Positions 45,362 through 55,400 of a stretch of 64,000 bases of DNA are shown here, one piece after another. Where the stretch lies: assembly GCA_044224515.1 (NCBI GenBank), contig JBGAKH010000001.1, positions 124,001 to 188,000 on the forward strand. Direction: 5' to 3'. Source of the stretch: JBBATK01 sp044224515 (GTDB lineage Bacteria; Bacteroidota; Ignavibacteria; Kapaibacteriales; NICIL-2). The notes beneath the pieces were generated by a model that was not told where the DNA came from, did not search any database, and saw only the letters and a list, made by a program, of their open reading frames with translations. Positions within the stretch are counted from its first letter, which is position 1, and the number at the start of each line of letters is the position of its first letter. The translations under genes and the position numbers were made by a program.

Positions 45362-45395
45362 TTTTGCAGTTTGATTGTTCTAAACACTAACTTTG
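45362..45395 (+). promoter_or_regulatory. Bacteroidota-type promoter of the lipoprotein gene
   Basis: TTTTG (45362-45366), 21 bases, then TAACTTTG (45388-45395): a full consensus match. The predicted start near 45400 gives a leader of about 118 bases to the gene at 45518, and may drive the three plus-strand genes that follow. Confidence 0.55.
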
Positions 45396-45517
45396 TACAG
45401 ACTAGTACGGAGGTGCTTGATAGCCACGGACGTAGCTAGGAAGAACGCGGTGAGTCGATGTCGAACGGGTTCTAAATTAGGTATTTTTTTTTCGCCGGAT
45501 GCGAAACACTTTTCAAC

Positions 45518-45994
45518 ATGGATGCTGCTTTGAGATCAATGCTTCTACCATTCAGGCACACACCTCTGCTTGTACTTGCATGCCTGTTTTCGCTGAGCTC
45601 TTGTTCGGCTCCCAATAATCCGAATGATCAACAAGGAACCTTATCAGATCCTGCAACTGAAGTTGTAGTCTATGGTCTGTACCCAAATCCCTGGCAAGAT
45701 TCAACGGTATTGGCGTTCAAGCTTCTTAACACACAAGCTCGATCATTGCGCTGCACCATGTATAACGCTGCCGGAGAAGCAATACAGAGTTATGGTTTCG
45801 ATCCCGCCAAAGACTCGACATCACAAACCTTCATAGGGTCTCATGGCTCACCTTTGGAGGGTTTTTATGAGTGCATCTGGCGCGGTGAGGCTGATTCGGT
45901 TCAAGTGCCCAATGGAGTATACTATGTTGAGCTCGAAGTTTTCTTCGACGATCATAGCGTCGTGCATCGTAGTCTTTGCATGAGGAGAAAGTAA
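45518..45994 (+). CDS. small lipoprotein with FlgD/T9SS-like fold
   Basis: A 158-residue lipoprotein. The signal peptide ends in the lipobox LSSC (cysteine 29). The mature part, with VVVYGLYPNPWQDSTVLAFKL, MYNAAGEAIQSYGF and PNGVYYVELEVF, has the beta-sandwich pattern of FlgD Ig-like and T9SS C-terminal domains, here as a free-standing anchored protein. The gene ends in AGGAGAAAGTAATG: a ribosome site and a TAATG overlap that couple it to the next gene. Function unknown; the linked PorV-like protein suggests a role in outer-membrane secretion or assembly. Confidence 0.75.
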   Translation: MDAALRSMLLPFRHTPLLVLACLFSLSSCSAPNNPNDQQGTLSDPATEVVVYGLYPNPWQDSTVLAFKLLNTQARSLRCTMYNAAGEAIQSYGFDPAKDSTSQTFIGSHGSPLEGFYECIWRGEADSVQVPNGVYYVELEVFFDDHSVVHRSLCMRRK

Positions 45995-47097
45995 TGAGCA
46001 CATGCAAAAGCTTTTCCGTTCAACTTCGACACCTAGCAAAGCATCCCGCATTGTCAGATGTTCAAACACCGAAATCTTCCATTGATTTTAGAGTCGCCCT
46101 CGTTCTATTTTGTTTGAGCCTCGTGCATCTGCATTCGCAAGGCACCTTAGTCAGTTCTGAAACTGTAGTTGGTGGAAGGGCTTCTGCGATGGGGCGAGCG
46201 TATTGTGGACTCGCGAACGACGCATCTGCCTTTGCGTACAACCCCTCAGGTCTCATCTTAGAAAAGAGCATGGTCTTAAGTGGTCAATACTCGTCACTGC
46301 ATGGTTCGCTTGGCACTCCGCTGGCAAACCAAACGTGGGGTGGATTACACTATGCGGTCGATCAATGGGCAGTCTCTGCAAACTGGGTTCGTTTCCAAAG
46401 TGCCGATCAGCTCACCACTCCGGCAATAGCTACCGATGATTTGACGGCTGCAGAACGAGCCATCGTAGCATCCAAAGCCAATGTTTTTAGTCCGGCTTAT
46501 GAAGATGCCCTTAGTATTAGCATCGCGCGACAAAACATTGTAAAGATCGATTGGGGCTGGAACCAATACATCCTTCCCGTTGAGATACCACTGGGGGTCA
46601 CAGCACGCTACACTCATGCAGCCCTCAATGGTCTTGGAGGCAAGGCCCTGAGCCTCGACGCCGCAATGATGATTCGAATCAATTTGAGAGATATGTTTTT
46701 CAGCGATGAGTACCCTTATTTGTCGTTCGGATGGAATTGGAAAAACATAGGGGCAGCTGCGATGCACTGGAAGAGCGGAAGGGTCGACGGCTACGATTCG
46801 CATACAGTAGTGGGTTTTGCTCTCATACAACCTCTTGAGTCATTGGAAAGCCAGGTAAGCATCGACTATGACCATGACAACCTGGGATCCGCGCAGGAGC
46901 GCATCGGGGTTGAATGGCGTTATCGCAAGTACTACAACCTGCGCGCCGGATTCTATGGTAGCTCCTTCTGCTGCGGGGTCGGAGCAGATCTTCGATTCTT
47001 CATTGTTGACTATAGCTTTCAGGCAAGCAGTAACAGCATATTAGGATTAAATCACCAGTTGAGTCTTGCATTCCGACTCGAACGACTATTTTTGTAG
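45994..47097 (+). CDS. PorV/PorQ-like outer-membrane protein
   Basis: A 367-residue outer-membrane beta-barrel protein of the PorV/PorQ/FadL-like group. After an atypical N-terminus of about 35 residues and a hydrophobic stretch (RVALVLFCLSLVHLHSQG) it has the signature GGRASAMGRAYCGLANDASAFAYNPSGL, where the family has aGxRaxxMGxAxvAlaxDaxaxxxNPAGL. The rest alternates aromatic strands and ends with a typical barrel terminus (SLAFRLERLFL). I start at the ATG at 45994, which overlaps the stop of the preceding lipoprotein gene and has AGGAG eight bases upstream. Relatives of this family shuttle T9SS cargo, so it may take part in cargo export or assembly, though other T9SS genes are absent here. 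Confidence 0.78.
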   Translation: MSTCKSFSVQLRHLAKHPALSDVQTPKSSIDFRVALVLFCLSLVHLHSQGTLVSSETVVGGRASAMGRAYCGLANDASAFAYNPSGLILEKSMVLSGQYSSLHGSLGTPLANQTWGGLHYAVDQWAVSANWVRFQSADQLTTPAIATDDLTAAERAIVASKANVFSPAYEDALSISIARQNIVKIDWGWNQYILPVEIPLGVTARYTHAALNGLGGKALSLDAAMMIRINLRDMFFSDEYPYLSFGWNWKNIGAAAMHWKSGRVDGYDSHTVVGFALIQPLESLESQVSIDYDHDNLGSAQERIGVEWRYRKYYNLRAGFYGSSFCCGVGADLRFFIVDYSFQASSNSILGLNHQLSLAFRLERLFL

Positions 47098-47169
47098 ACT
47101 AGTCATGGATATCAAGCTTTAAGTCTATCAGCTTGTTTAGCGATACACTACCACATTCAAGGATGAACA

Positions 47170-47694
47170 ATGAAGTATGTATTGAGCTTCGCACTTTTCT
47201 TGTGCTGCACCGTTTCAGGATTTGCACAGCAAGGATTAATGCTCGGCAATGGCGGTGGTAGTGGCCAGGTTGTCAACACCGGTGGCTCATCGTATTACGA
47301 CGTCTCTTTGGGGGCGGGCCTCACTATACCGGTAAATCTTTGGGGCTACGTCCGAAACCCCGGACGTTACGTGGTATCAAGCTCAACGACCTTAGTTCAG
47401 CTACTGAGCTATGGCGGAGGTCCTACGGACTTTGCGCGCTTAACCGATGTGCGCATCGTGCGAGACAAAAAGGTTGATAGCACCATGAAGGAATTGGTGA
47501 TCCTCTGCAACCTCGAGCAGTTCCAAAAGTTTGGCGACCCAACTCAAAATCCAATGCTCTACCCCGGTGATACCATAATCGTTCCGGGCAATGCAATCTC
47601 ATCGTTCCAAACGACGCTGGGTGTAATTCGCGACATTGCACTGGTCGTTCAAGTAGCTGCAACGATCATCCTACTGTCCAGATCGACCAAGTAA
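47170..47694 (+). CDS. SLBB-domain exported protein with C-terminal membrane segment
   Basis: A 174-residue protein with a signal peptide ending near VSGFAQQ. A Gly-rich stretch (MLGNGGGSGQ) precedes one SLBB domain: LTIPVNLWGYVRNPGRYVVSSSTTLVQLLSYGGGPTDFARLTDVRIVRD and later LYPGDTIIVP. This is the soluble ligand-binding module of polysaccharide-export proteins such as Wza, but the export domain normally found before it is absent. A C-terminal hydrophobic segment (IRDIALVVQVAATIILLS) probably anchors it in the membrane. It follows the PorV-like gene by 72 bases. No exopolysaccharide genes are present, so it may work with the surface proteins encoded around it. Confidence 0.82.
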   Translation: MKYVLSFALFLCCTVSGFAQQGLMLGNGGGSGQVVNTGGSSYYDVSLGAGLTIPVNLWGYVRNPGRYVVSSSTTLVQLLSYGGGPTDFARLTDVRIVRDKKVDSTMKELVILCNLEQFQKFGDPTQNPMLYPGDTIIVPGNAISSFQTTLGVIRDIALVVQVAATIILLSRSTK

Positions 47695-48039
47695 ATCTGA
47701 CCCTATAGAATCATTCCAGTCTGTGTTCCCGCGCTTGGTAGCCCGCGAACTGAAGTTTCTCCGCCAACCAAGTCTTGAGTCTTTCGGCTGATAGTGTATT
47801 GAGATCCTAGCGTAGGTTCGTAGTTCGCGTATACGTATGCAGACCTTGATTCGGGTTTTTACGCTTGTGCGCGCCCATTTTACGCGTCCGTATCGTAAAG
47901 AACCGCTACAATCGCATCCGGCCATTCTTAACACCGATTAAACAATCCAATCTGCCTCCAATCGTTACTAAGCTGTAATTTGAGGGCTGTCGAACATTGT
48001 CGACACATCTATCTGCCTTTGTCACCTTTGTTACCCGAT
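47695..48039. other. intergenic stretch with no recognised feature
   Basis: About 345 bases between the SLBB gene and the TonB-receptor-like gene. I see no coding frame with protein-like composition, no RNA signature and no strong hairpin; a cobalamin riboswitch B12-box is not visible. Confidence 0.5.
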
Positions 48040-51006
48040 ATGAGAAGTTTTGTATACCTGTTGCTTTGTTTGATTCCGCTAAGTGTTGCATCTGCTCAAC
48101 ATTCGGCTATTAGCGGAGTCTTGTTGGATAGCGCAAGTGGAACCCCCCTTGTGCACGCAACGGTCGAGGTTCGGAATTCAGAAGGCAAAGTCTTTGGTGA
48201 CTATACCGACAAAAAAGGCTACTTCCTTGTGCATGGAATCAGTGGTGGCAGCTATAGCGTTGACATGCGCTCACTAGGGTACAAAGACATTAAGAGAACG
48301 CTAAAACTTAAGGACAACGACACACTGGTTCTCGGAACCATTCGCCTTGCACAGTCCTCCGTACTTACCAATACTATTGAAGTCGAAGCTCAGCAGATTC
48401 GAGGTGAACAACGTGGCGACACAACCGAGTTCAACGCAAAGGCTTTCAAAACGGATAAAAATGCCAGCGCTGAAGACTTAGTGAAGAAAATGCCGGGAGT
48501 TGAAGTTGAAAACGGCACGGTGAAAGCTCAAGGCGAACAAGTCAAGAGAGTATTGGTTGATGGCAAGCCCTTCTTTGGTGATGATCCGGCTACAACATTA
48601 AAAACACTGCCTTCCGATATAATCGATAAGGTCCAAGTCTACGACCAGTCAAGTGATCAGGCTCAATTCACGCGTTTTGACGACGGAGAACGAAACAAAA
48701 CGCTTAATGTTATTACGAAAGCAGATAAGAGAGTCGGTCAATTCGGCAAGCTCTATGCGGGATATGGAACAGACAGTCGCTACAATGCCGGTGGTAATAT
48801 CAATTACTTCAACGGAGACCAGCGTATTTCCCTTCTCGGTATTGCAAACAACATCAACGAGCAAAACTTCGCGATTCAAGATATCATTGGGGCAATGGGT
48901 GGAGGTGGAACCCAGTACATGCGAATGGCAGGTCGCAGTATGGCCATGTTTACGACGAGCGGTGGCGGCAAGAGCTCAGCACCGCGCGGTCCCGGAAGTG
49001 GTGGCGACTTTTCAATCAGCCCTAACGATGGTATATCAAAGTCATCCGGCCTCGGTTTGAACTACACCGACCAGTTTGGTCGTGATTTTGCTATCAGCGG
49101 TAGCTATTTCTTTAACCGAACAGCAACAGCGCAGTATCAAACGGTCGACCGTACGTATATCATCAATGACACACTAAGTCAGTTGAATCCTCAGATAAAC
49201 AACAACAATCCCATCAACATAAACCACAGGCTAAACCTCCGAGCGGATTACAGTATCGATAGCATGAGTAGCATTTTACTGAATCCGAAGTTCACTCTTC
49301 AGAACAGTGTAAAAGACAACACCCAATACAGTGAAATCTCGAACTCAACTCCTTCCGCTCTGCAAAGCTTGAGTCAGACAACCACAAAAACCGGCGGAGA
49401 GACGAATGCTTACAACTTTAGCACAGACCTTCTTTATCGTCTGCGCTTTGCAACCGAAGGCAGAACCTTTTCCGCACAATTGAATGGTACCTTCCGTAAT
49501 AATGATGGAACAGGTCGTAATACTTCGAGTGTAACTGCCTTTCTTCCGGATACCATTACAAACGTGTATGACCTCTCGGTTCCAAGCGACGGAAATACGA
49601 AGACATTAAGTGCCAACCTGAGCTACACGGAACCTGTTGCTACGAATCACCAGCTGCAACTCACCTATAACATCAATGACTCGAAGACGACGTCGGACAA
49701 GCTGAGTTATCTCGTAGACTCAAGTGGTGCTGTTGATACTAACCCGATCTCTTTGCTATCAAGCAAAGCAACCAGTGAGTACTTGACTCAACGTCCGGGC
49801 CTTAGCTATCGTTTCAGCATTTTGCCTCCGGATAGCATGAAAAAAAAGTTTGACCCTATGTCGCTCATGGGAGGTCCTCCCGGAGGTGATCGCGGTATGG
49901 GAAATCGGATGATGGGAATGATGGGTGGATCTGTCGGAACATGGACATTCGGTGTGGGAGCGGAATATCAAATCGCTACTCTGCAAACAACTCAGACATT
50001 CCCGTCAGCTCTGGACGGAAGCAAGACTTTCTACAACATCTTGCCTAACTTCAGCATGGTAGCGCGTCCGAGCATGACGTCAAATATTCGATTGAATTAT
50101 CGTACGTCCACAAGTTCTCCGAGTATTTCGCAACTACAAGATGTTATTGATAACACGGACCCGATCCACTTGTCCCGTGGCAATTCCAACCTTAAGCAAG
50201 AGTTTAATCATAGCCTGTTTGCGAACTACGGTGTTTTTAACATGATCACCGCCTCCGGCTTTTTCGTGATGGCTAATGTGAATCTCACGCAGGATAAAAT
50301 TGTCAACTCAACGCGCACGCGTGGAAGTATTCTGGGAATCGGTGACACCTTGCCCGTAGGCTCGCAGTTCACAATGCCAATCAACCGTGATGGATACATC
50401 AATGCAAACTCGTTTATCGTATACAGCTTCCCCGTCGAGCCTTTTAAAGGATTGAAGTTGAATATGAATACAAACGTGGGACTTATGTACACCAGAGACC
50501 TCAGTTTGATCGACAGCGCCGAGAATGTCGCAAAAACCCTGGCTGTAACGCCTTCACTCGGATTTAGTTCAAACATCAGTGAGTACACAGATTTCTCTGT
50601 TTCTGCACGAACCGCGTATAGCACACTCAGAAATTCGTTACAATCGTCTCTCAACACCAATTACTACACAACCACAGTAATCGCTCGCGCAAACGTTATC
50701 AGTCATGATTCCTCGGCTCTTCTCGATGGCTGGGTGGGATCTGTAGACTTCAACTATGTGGTTACAAGTGGCTTAGCTGCAGGTTACAATACGGCTGTGC
50801 CCTTGTTAAACTTCGGAATCGGCAAGCGTTTTTTTGATCAGAGGGCTGAATTGAAGCTCTCCGTTTTCGACGTACTGAACAAAAACAATACCGTGAGTAG
50901 AACGACCTCCAGCGGTTATTTCGAGGATTCACAAACTCGTGTCTTGAATCGTTACTTCCTCTTGACCTTTAGCTATAACTTGCGCATTTTTGGCTCGAAG
51001 CAATAG
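48040..51006 (+). CDS. TonB-dependent-receptor-like outer-membrane protein (OMP_b-brl_3 type)
   Basis: A 988-residue outer-membrane protein. The start at 48040 gives the signal peptide MRSFVYLLLCLIPLSVASAQ; an in-frame ATG 60 bases upstream gives an unlikely N-terminus. A carboxypeptidase-like beta-sandwich comes first (ISGVLLDSASGTPLVHATVEVRN ... GYFLVHGISGGSYSV). A plug-like region follows with EDLVKKMPGVEVENGTVKAQGEQVKRVLVDGKPFFGDDP, then a long barrel ending FLLTFSYNLRIFG. Two predicted loops are rich in Met and Gly (DNA about 48889-49010 and 49837-49935). No substrate can be assigned. A 13-bp hairpin follows the stop by seven bases. The barrel family is usually classed with TonB receptors but a TonB box is not obvious. 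Confidence 0.87.
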   Translation: MRSFVYLLLCLIPLSVASAQHSAISGVLLDSASGTPLVHATVEVRNSEGKVFGDYTDKKGYFLVHGISGGSYSVDMRSLGYKDIKRTLKLKDNDTLVLGTIRLAQSSVLTNTIEVEAQQIRGEQRGDTTEFNAKAFKTDKNASAEDLVKKMPGVEVENGTVKAQGEQVKRVLVDGKPFFGDDPATTLKTLPSDIIDKVQVYDQSSDQAQFTRFDDGERNKTLNVITKADKRVGQFGKLYAGYGTDSRYNAGGNINYFNGDQRISLLGIANNINEQNFAIQDIIGAMGGGGTQYMRMAGRSMAMFTTSGGGKSSAPRGPGSGGDFSISPNDGISKSSGLGLNYTDQFGRDFAISGSYFFNRTATAQYQTVDRTYIINDTLSQLNPQINNNNPININHRLNLRADYSIDSMSSILLNPKFTLQNSVKDNTQYSEISNSTPSALQSLSQTTTKTGGETNAYNFSTDLLYRLRFATEGRTFSAQLNGTFRNNDGTGRNTSSVTAFLPDTITNVYDLSVPSDGNTKTLSANLSYTEPVATNHQLQLTYNINDSKTTSDKLSYLVDSSGAVDTNPISLLSSKATSEYLTQRPGLSYRFSILPPDSMKKKFDPMSLMGGPPGGDRGMGNRMMGMMGGSVGTWTFGVGAEYQIATLQTTQTFPSALDGSKTFYNILPNFSMVARPSMTSNIRLNYRTSTSSPSISQLQDVIDNTDPIHLSRGNSNLKQEFNHSLFANYGVFNMITASGFFVMANVNLTQDKIVNSTRTRGSILGIGDTLPVGSQFTMPINRDGYINANSFIVYSFPVEPFKGLKLNMNTNVGLMYTRDLSLIDSAENVAKTLAVTPSLGFSSNISEYTDFSVSARTAYSTLRNSLQSSLNTNYYTTTVIARANVISHDSSALLDGWVGSVDFNYVVTSGLAAGYNTAVPLLNFGIGKRFFDQRAELKLSVFDVLNKNNTVSRTTSSGYFEDSQTRVLNRYFLLTFSYNLRIFGSKQ

Positions 51007-51013
51007 TATTCTT

Positions 51014-51042
51014 CGCAAGCGAGCGCTCTGCGCTCGCTTGCG
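51014..51042 (+). terminator. TCT-triloop hairpin after the TonB-receptor-like gene
   Basis: A perfect 13-bp stem (CGCAAGCGAGCGC and its complement) closes a TCT loop, seven bases after the stop at 51006 and 26 bases before the next ATG. No U-tract follows. It belongs to the small-loop hairpin set. Confidence 0.6.
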
Positions 51043-51068
51043 AGTCACTTTAGCGAGCCACGCAGCAC

Positions 51069-52364
51069 ATGACCGAGTTGAGTGAAACAAAAAGTCTGCA
51101 GAGAAGGTCGACGCAGCTACGAGCCTATGTTCTTATATGCTGTTGCTTATCTGCCTTCTTGCGTATTGTCAATGTAAGCATCCAAGGTCCTGATGGAGTG
51201 CGACACATTGAAGATTATAACATTGCGGCGAACATCGTTGCAGGCAATGGCTTTAGCGCGGTGGCGGACTTGGGTCCCACTGCCCTTAAAGCTCCACTCT
51301 ACCCTTTCTTTTTGAGTCTCGTTCTGTACCTCTCACCCGGTCATGAGTTGGTAATGGCTGCAATGATCCAGCATGTACTCATCAGTTTTTGTCCGCTTCT
51401 TCTTTACCTCATTGTCAGTTCTCGTTTCTCCTCGCGCCTTGCCTTCATAGCAGCACTGGCCTTGGCACTGCATCCAAGCTACTGGTTCTATCCCTCAACG
51501 CTTGAGGCTACGAATCTCTTCATTCCTCTCAGCCTGTGTTGTTGGTACTTGGTAGAGCGAACAAGGACTTTTGAAGATAGTCGTGGCGGAGTGTTGCACT
51601 TGCATAGAAGTGACATCGCAGCCATTGTATGCTTGGCGTTGGTGGTGTTATGTCAGCCACTCGCCGCAATCCCGCTGTTTGGTCTGTTGATATCCATGCG
51701 ACTTTCTGTTCGAGGATTTGTGAGTGCGCTGTTGATTTGCGCCATACTGTGGACCCCGTGGACACTGCGGAACCATCAGCAGTTTGGTCGTTTCATTCCT
51801 TTTAAGTCTAGTGTCTGGATGAACGTGTATGTAGGATTCGACTATGCGTCGCATGGCGACTCGTCTCTTTCGTTCATATCATCATTAGATCAAGCCCGCA
51901 TTCTGAGTGCGCAAGAGCGATTGGACGATGTGTACATTGAAAATCTGTATCGAGACATCAGCCTCAATGCAATTCTGGGGCATCCGTTGCAGTATGCTCA
52001 GAAGACTGCCATTCAAGCTATTCGATTTTGGACCTTCCCTCCGCGTTTCGACGCGCAACTTCGGGACCTTCGGTTTGTTCTAGGACGGGTCATTCCCGAG
52101 ACCATACTTAGCGTCGGACTTTTGCTCAGTCTGCTTCTACGGCGCAGCCGAAAGGATGCGTGGGTTAAAGCAATTGCCGCCTGTGCAATGTATTTCACGT
52201 TGGTATATGCGTTCACACACACGCAGAACATCAGATTCAAACTGGATACGGAATGGTTGTTGATTGTTCCTACGTGCATAGTGTTGAATGCGCTTTTGAG
52301 CGATGCGTCAAAAACCTCATCTTCCCCTACTGCTAAGAGTTCCTCCGCTGTCATCAGAAGGTAA
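51069..52364 (+). CDS. GT-C type membrane glycosyltransferase-like protein
   Basis: A 431-residue polytopic inner-membrane protein with about ten hydrophobic segments. The first periplasmic loop contains GPDGVRHIEDYNIAANIVAGNGFSA, matching the acidic loop pattern (D-x-x-Y or E-D-Y) of GT-C enzymes of the GT39/ArnT/PMT group, which take sugars from polyprenyl-phosphate carriers. KAPLYPFFLSLVLYL after it also fits (the PxYPxxLa motif). Acceptor and sugar are unknown. It lies between two TonB-receptor-like genes on the same strand. A role in glycosylating surface proteins would be reasonable but is only inference. Confidence 0.75.
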   Translation: MTELSETKSLQRRSTQLRAYVLICCCLSAFLRIVNVSIQGPDGVRHIEDYNIAANIVAGNGFSAVADLGPTALKAPLYPFFLSLVLYLSPGHELVMAAMIQHVLISFCPLLLYLIVSSRFSSRLAFIAALALALHPSYWFYPSTLEATNLFIPLSLCCWYLVERTRTFEDSRGGVLHLHRSDIAAIVCLALVVLCQPLAAIPLFGLLISMRLSVRGFVSALLICAILWTPWTLRNHQQFGRFIPFKSSVWMNVYVGFDYASHGDSSLSFISSLDQARILSAQERLDDVYIENLYRDISLNAILGHPLQYAQKTAIQAIRFWTFPPRFDAQLRDLRFVLGRVIPETILSVGLLLSLLLRRSRKDAWVKAIAACAMYFTLVYAFTHTQNIRFKLDTEWLLIVPTCIVLNALLSDASKTSSSPTAKSSSAVIRR

Positions 52365-52446
52365 AACACTCGTAGGTGTTTCCTTCGTAATTTTGTGTCT
52401 GTGCAAGGGACGCACATTTGCTTTACGTACTAAACACTGCAGTCGG

Positions 52447-55400
52447 ATGAGAGTCTTCTCCTCTTGTGTCATTCTATGCCTTGTCGTTTCCTACTCTCTT
52501 TTTTCGCAAGGGGTTACGACCGGCTCTATTCGAGGCACCGTCATTGATTCCAAAACACGGAAAGCGCTTAATGGTGCTACTGTTGTAGCCGTACATGTGC
52601 CAACGGGATCAAAGTACGGAGCAATCACTCGAAAGAACGGCACCTTCGTACTTCGTGGCTTGCGTGTTGGCCAGGGATACCGATTTAGCTGCAGCTTCAT
52701 TGGATATCAGACAACGAGTAGAGAAAACGTCGTGATAAGCCTCGGTGAAAACGATGAGCTAAGCTTCTCCTTGAGCGAAACACAAACAACGACCAAAGAG
52801 ATCGTCGTTACCGCGAAGCAAGACGACGTTTTTCACCAATCTAAGACCGGCAGTGGAAGTACGGTCTCGGAAGCTGATATACAAGCTGCTCCCTCCATCA
52901 ATAGATCGCTTGCGGATGTTGCTAAAATCAATCCCTACACTTCTCAAACCACGAACTACGGTGGTGACGACGGACTTCAGGGTATGAGCGTAGCAGGTGT
53001 CAACTCTCGCTTTAACAACATTCAGATCGACGGTGCAGTTGCAAACGACATGTTCGGATTGGGACAAGCCGGTACTGCTGGTTCCCAAGCAAATTCCAAT
53101 ATGATGTCACTGGACGCGGTTCAAGAGCTTCAAGTAAACGTCTCCCCTTACGACGTACGCCAAAGCGGTTTCACCGGCGCCCTTGTTAATGCAGTTACGC
53201 GCAGTGGTTCGAATACAACTCATGGTTCGGTGTTTAGCTACGGACGCAATCAATGGATGGTTGGTCCAAGTCCGGATGCAAGCCGAAGTGCCTATCCGAC
53301 ATTTCGCGATATACAGTTCGGTGGCAGAGTCGGCGGTGCGATCTATCGCAATGAACTTTTTTATCACCTGACATTTGAGACACGGTTGAGGACACGTCCT
53401 CTAGACCTCGGCATCAACAATCCATCGACACTCAACAACTTTCCCCACTCGATCAACGAGATCAACGAGATCGTCTCTATCGCGAAGTCGCGTTATGGAT
53501 ATGATGCCGGTTCAAGCGACCTCTTCAATAGTAGAAACAATACTTACAATGTGCTTGCACGTCTTGACTGGAACATCGGTCAGAAGGATAAAATTCAGTT
53601 TCGCCATAACTACACAAATGCATTTCAAGACCGCAATGTTCAGCGAACACCGAATGTGTTCTCACTTTCGAGTCAGTGGAACGAGTTTCGTTCCGTAAAC
53701 CACTCGTCTGTGCTACAATGGAACAGCCAGTTTTCAAACGACGTATCAAATGAAGCGCGCTTGACCTTCACCAAGACCAGCGATGCACGAGTACTTCAGG
53801 CAGCAAATCTCGGTCAGATAAAAGTCTTTCTGAATGCGACTGATTACGTGCTTTTTGGTCCGGAGAGCAACTCTCAGGCAAACAGTTTGGACCAAACTCA
53901 ACTCGCTTTCACCGATGATCTTAGCTTTAATTTTGATGATCACACACTCAGTGTTGGGACCCATACCGAGTGGTACCGATTCAATAATTTGTTCATTCCG
54001 GATTACTATGGCTACTACGTTTTTCCTACGGTAAACGCGCTTCGTGATAGCACACCCAGCTATTACTCGTTGAGCTATGCTGACACAGCGCACACCGGTG
54101 GGAATCTTCAACCTCGTGCACTGTGGTCGATGATGCAGACAGGTTTGTACATTCAGGATGAATGGAAAGTGAGCCCGGAGTTCAGCGTGAAAATGGGTTT
54201 GCGTGCGGACGTTCCCATTTACCTGGATACGCCAACCGACAACCCGAAATTTGATTCTGTTTTTCACGCGCTAGCTCAACGCTATTCTCTGCTATCAGAT
54301 CCGGAGAAGAAACTGAACACCCCGATCCCCGATGGTTTGAAGACTGCCCAGCTACCGGATCCTGCGGTATTGCTGTCCCCACGTGTTGGCTTTAATTGGG
54401 ATTTGAGTGGTGGAGAAAAGACTATGCAGCTGCGAGGAGGGACCGGACTCTTTAACGGAAAAGTTGCGGCTGTTTGGCTCTCGAATCAGTTTTCAAACAC
54501 CGGAATCGAACTCAACCATATTGCAGTGGGTTCGGATGCAAGCACCGGCGCAGCACTTATTGGCGCAGATGGTAAGCCTTTGAAAGTTAGTCTGAATCCT
54601 TACAATCCGCCGAGACCCGGCGACGGCAGTTTCGCAGGCGCAAACGATAGGACCAGTGCTATTAACGTGGTCAGTAAGGATTTCCGCCCACCCCAAGTCT
54701 GGCGATCTACGCTTGGATATGATGTACGACTTGCGCCTGAACTTAGCTTGAGTGCGGAACTCATGTACAGTTCGGCATACAACAATGTCGATTATGCCAA
54801 TCTCAACCTCAAACGATCACTGCGCTTAGCTACTTCACCGGTGGATGGCAGACCTTTGTATGCGGCCAACACGTCGCGTACAAGTGTGGATTCCAACAAC
54901 TCATCAGCCTTTACCCAAGTCTTGTACTTAAGCTCAAGAGATGAAGGCTATCAATATAGTGGTATGCTGAGTGTGAAACTCAACGACAAGAATTCGGTTG
55001 TTCCCGGGTTGTCTGTGCTCATGAGCTACGTGTACTCCGCAGCGTACGATTTGCAGGCCGCTACTTCGTCGGTTGCCCTTTCGAACTGGCAAAACACCTA
55101 CGCCACCGATCCCAATCATGTTGACATGGCGCGTTCAAATTTCGATGTACCTCACCGTTTTTTCGTCAATCTTGGCTACCGCTTAGACATCTTTAGCAAC
55201 GCCCCGACCCGCCTAAATCTTAGCTACAGCGCCAGCAGCGGTCAACCATATAGTTTTGTTTACAACGGCGACGCAAATGGAGACGGTATTAGTTTCAATG
55301 ACCTTATCTATGTGCCGAAGAGCGACGACTACGACACAAAGATTAAAATCGTACCGACGAACGGCATCGATCAACGAACCGCGCCCCAGATTTGGGCACA

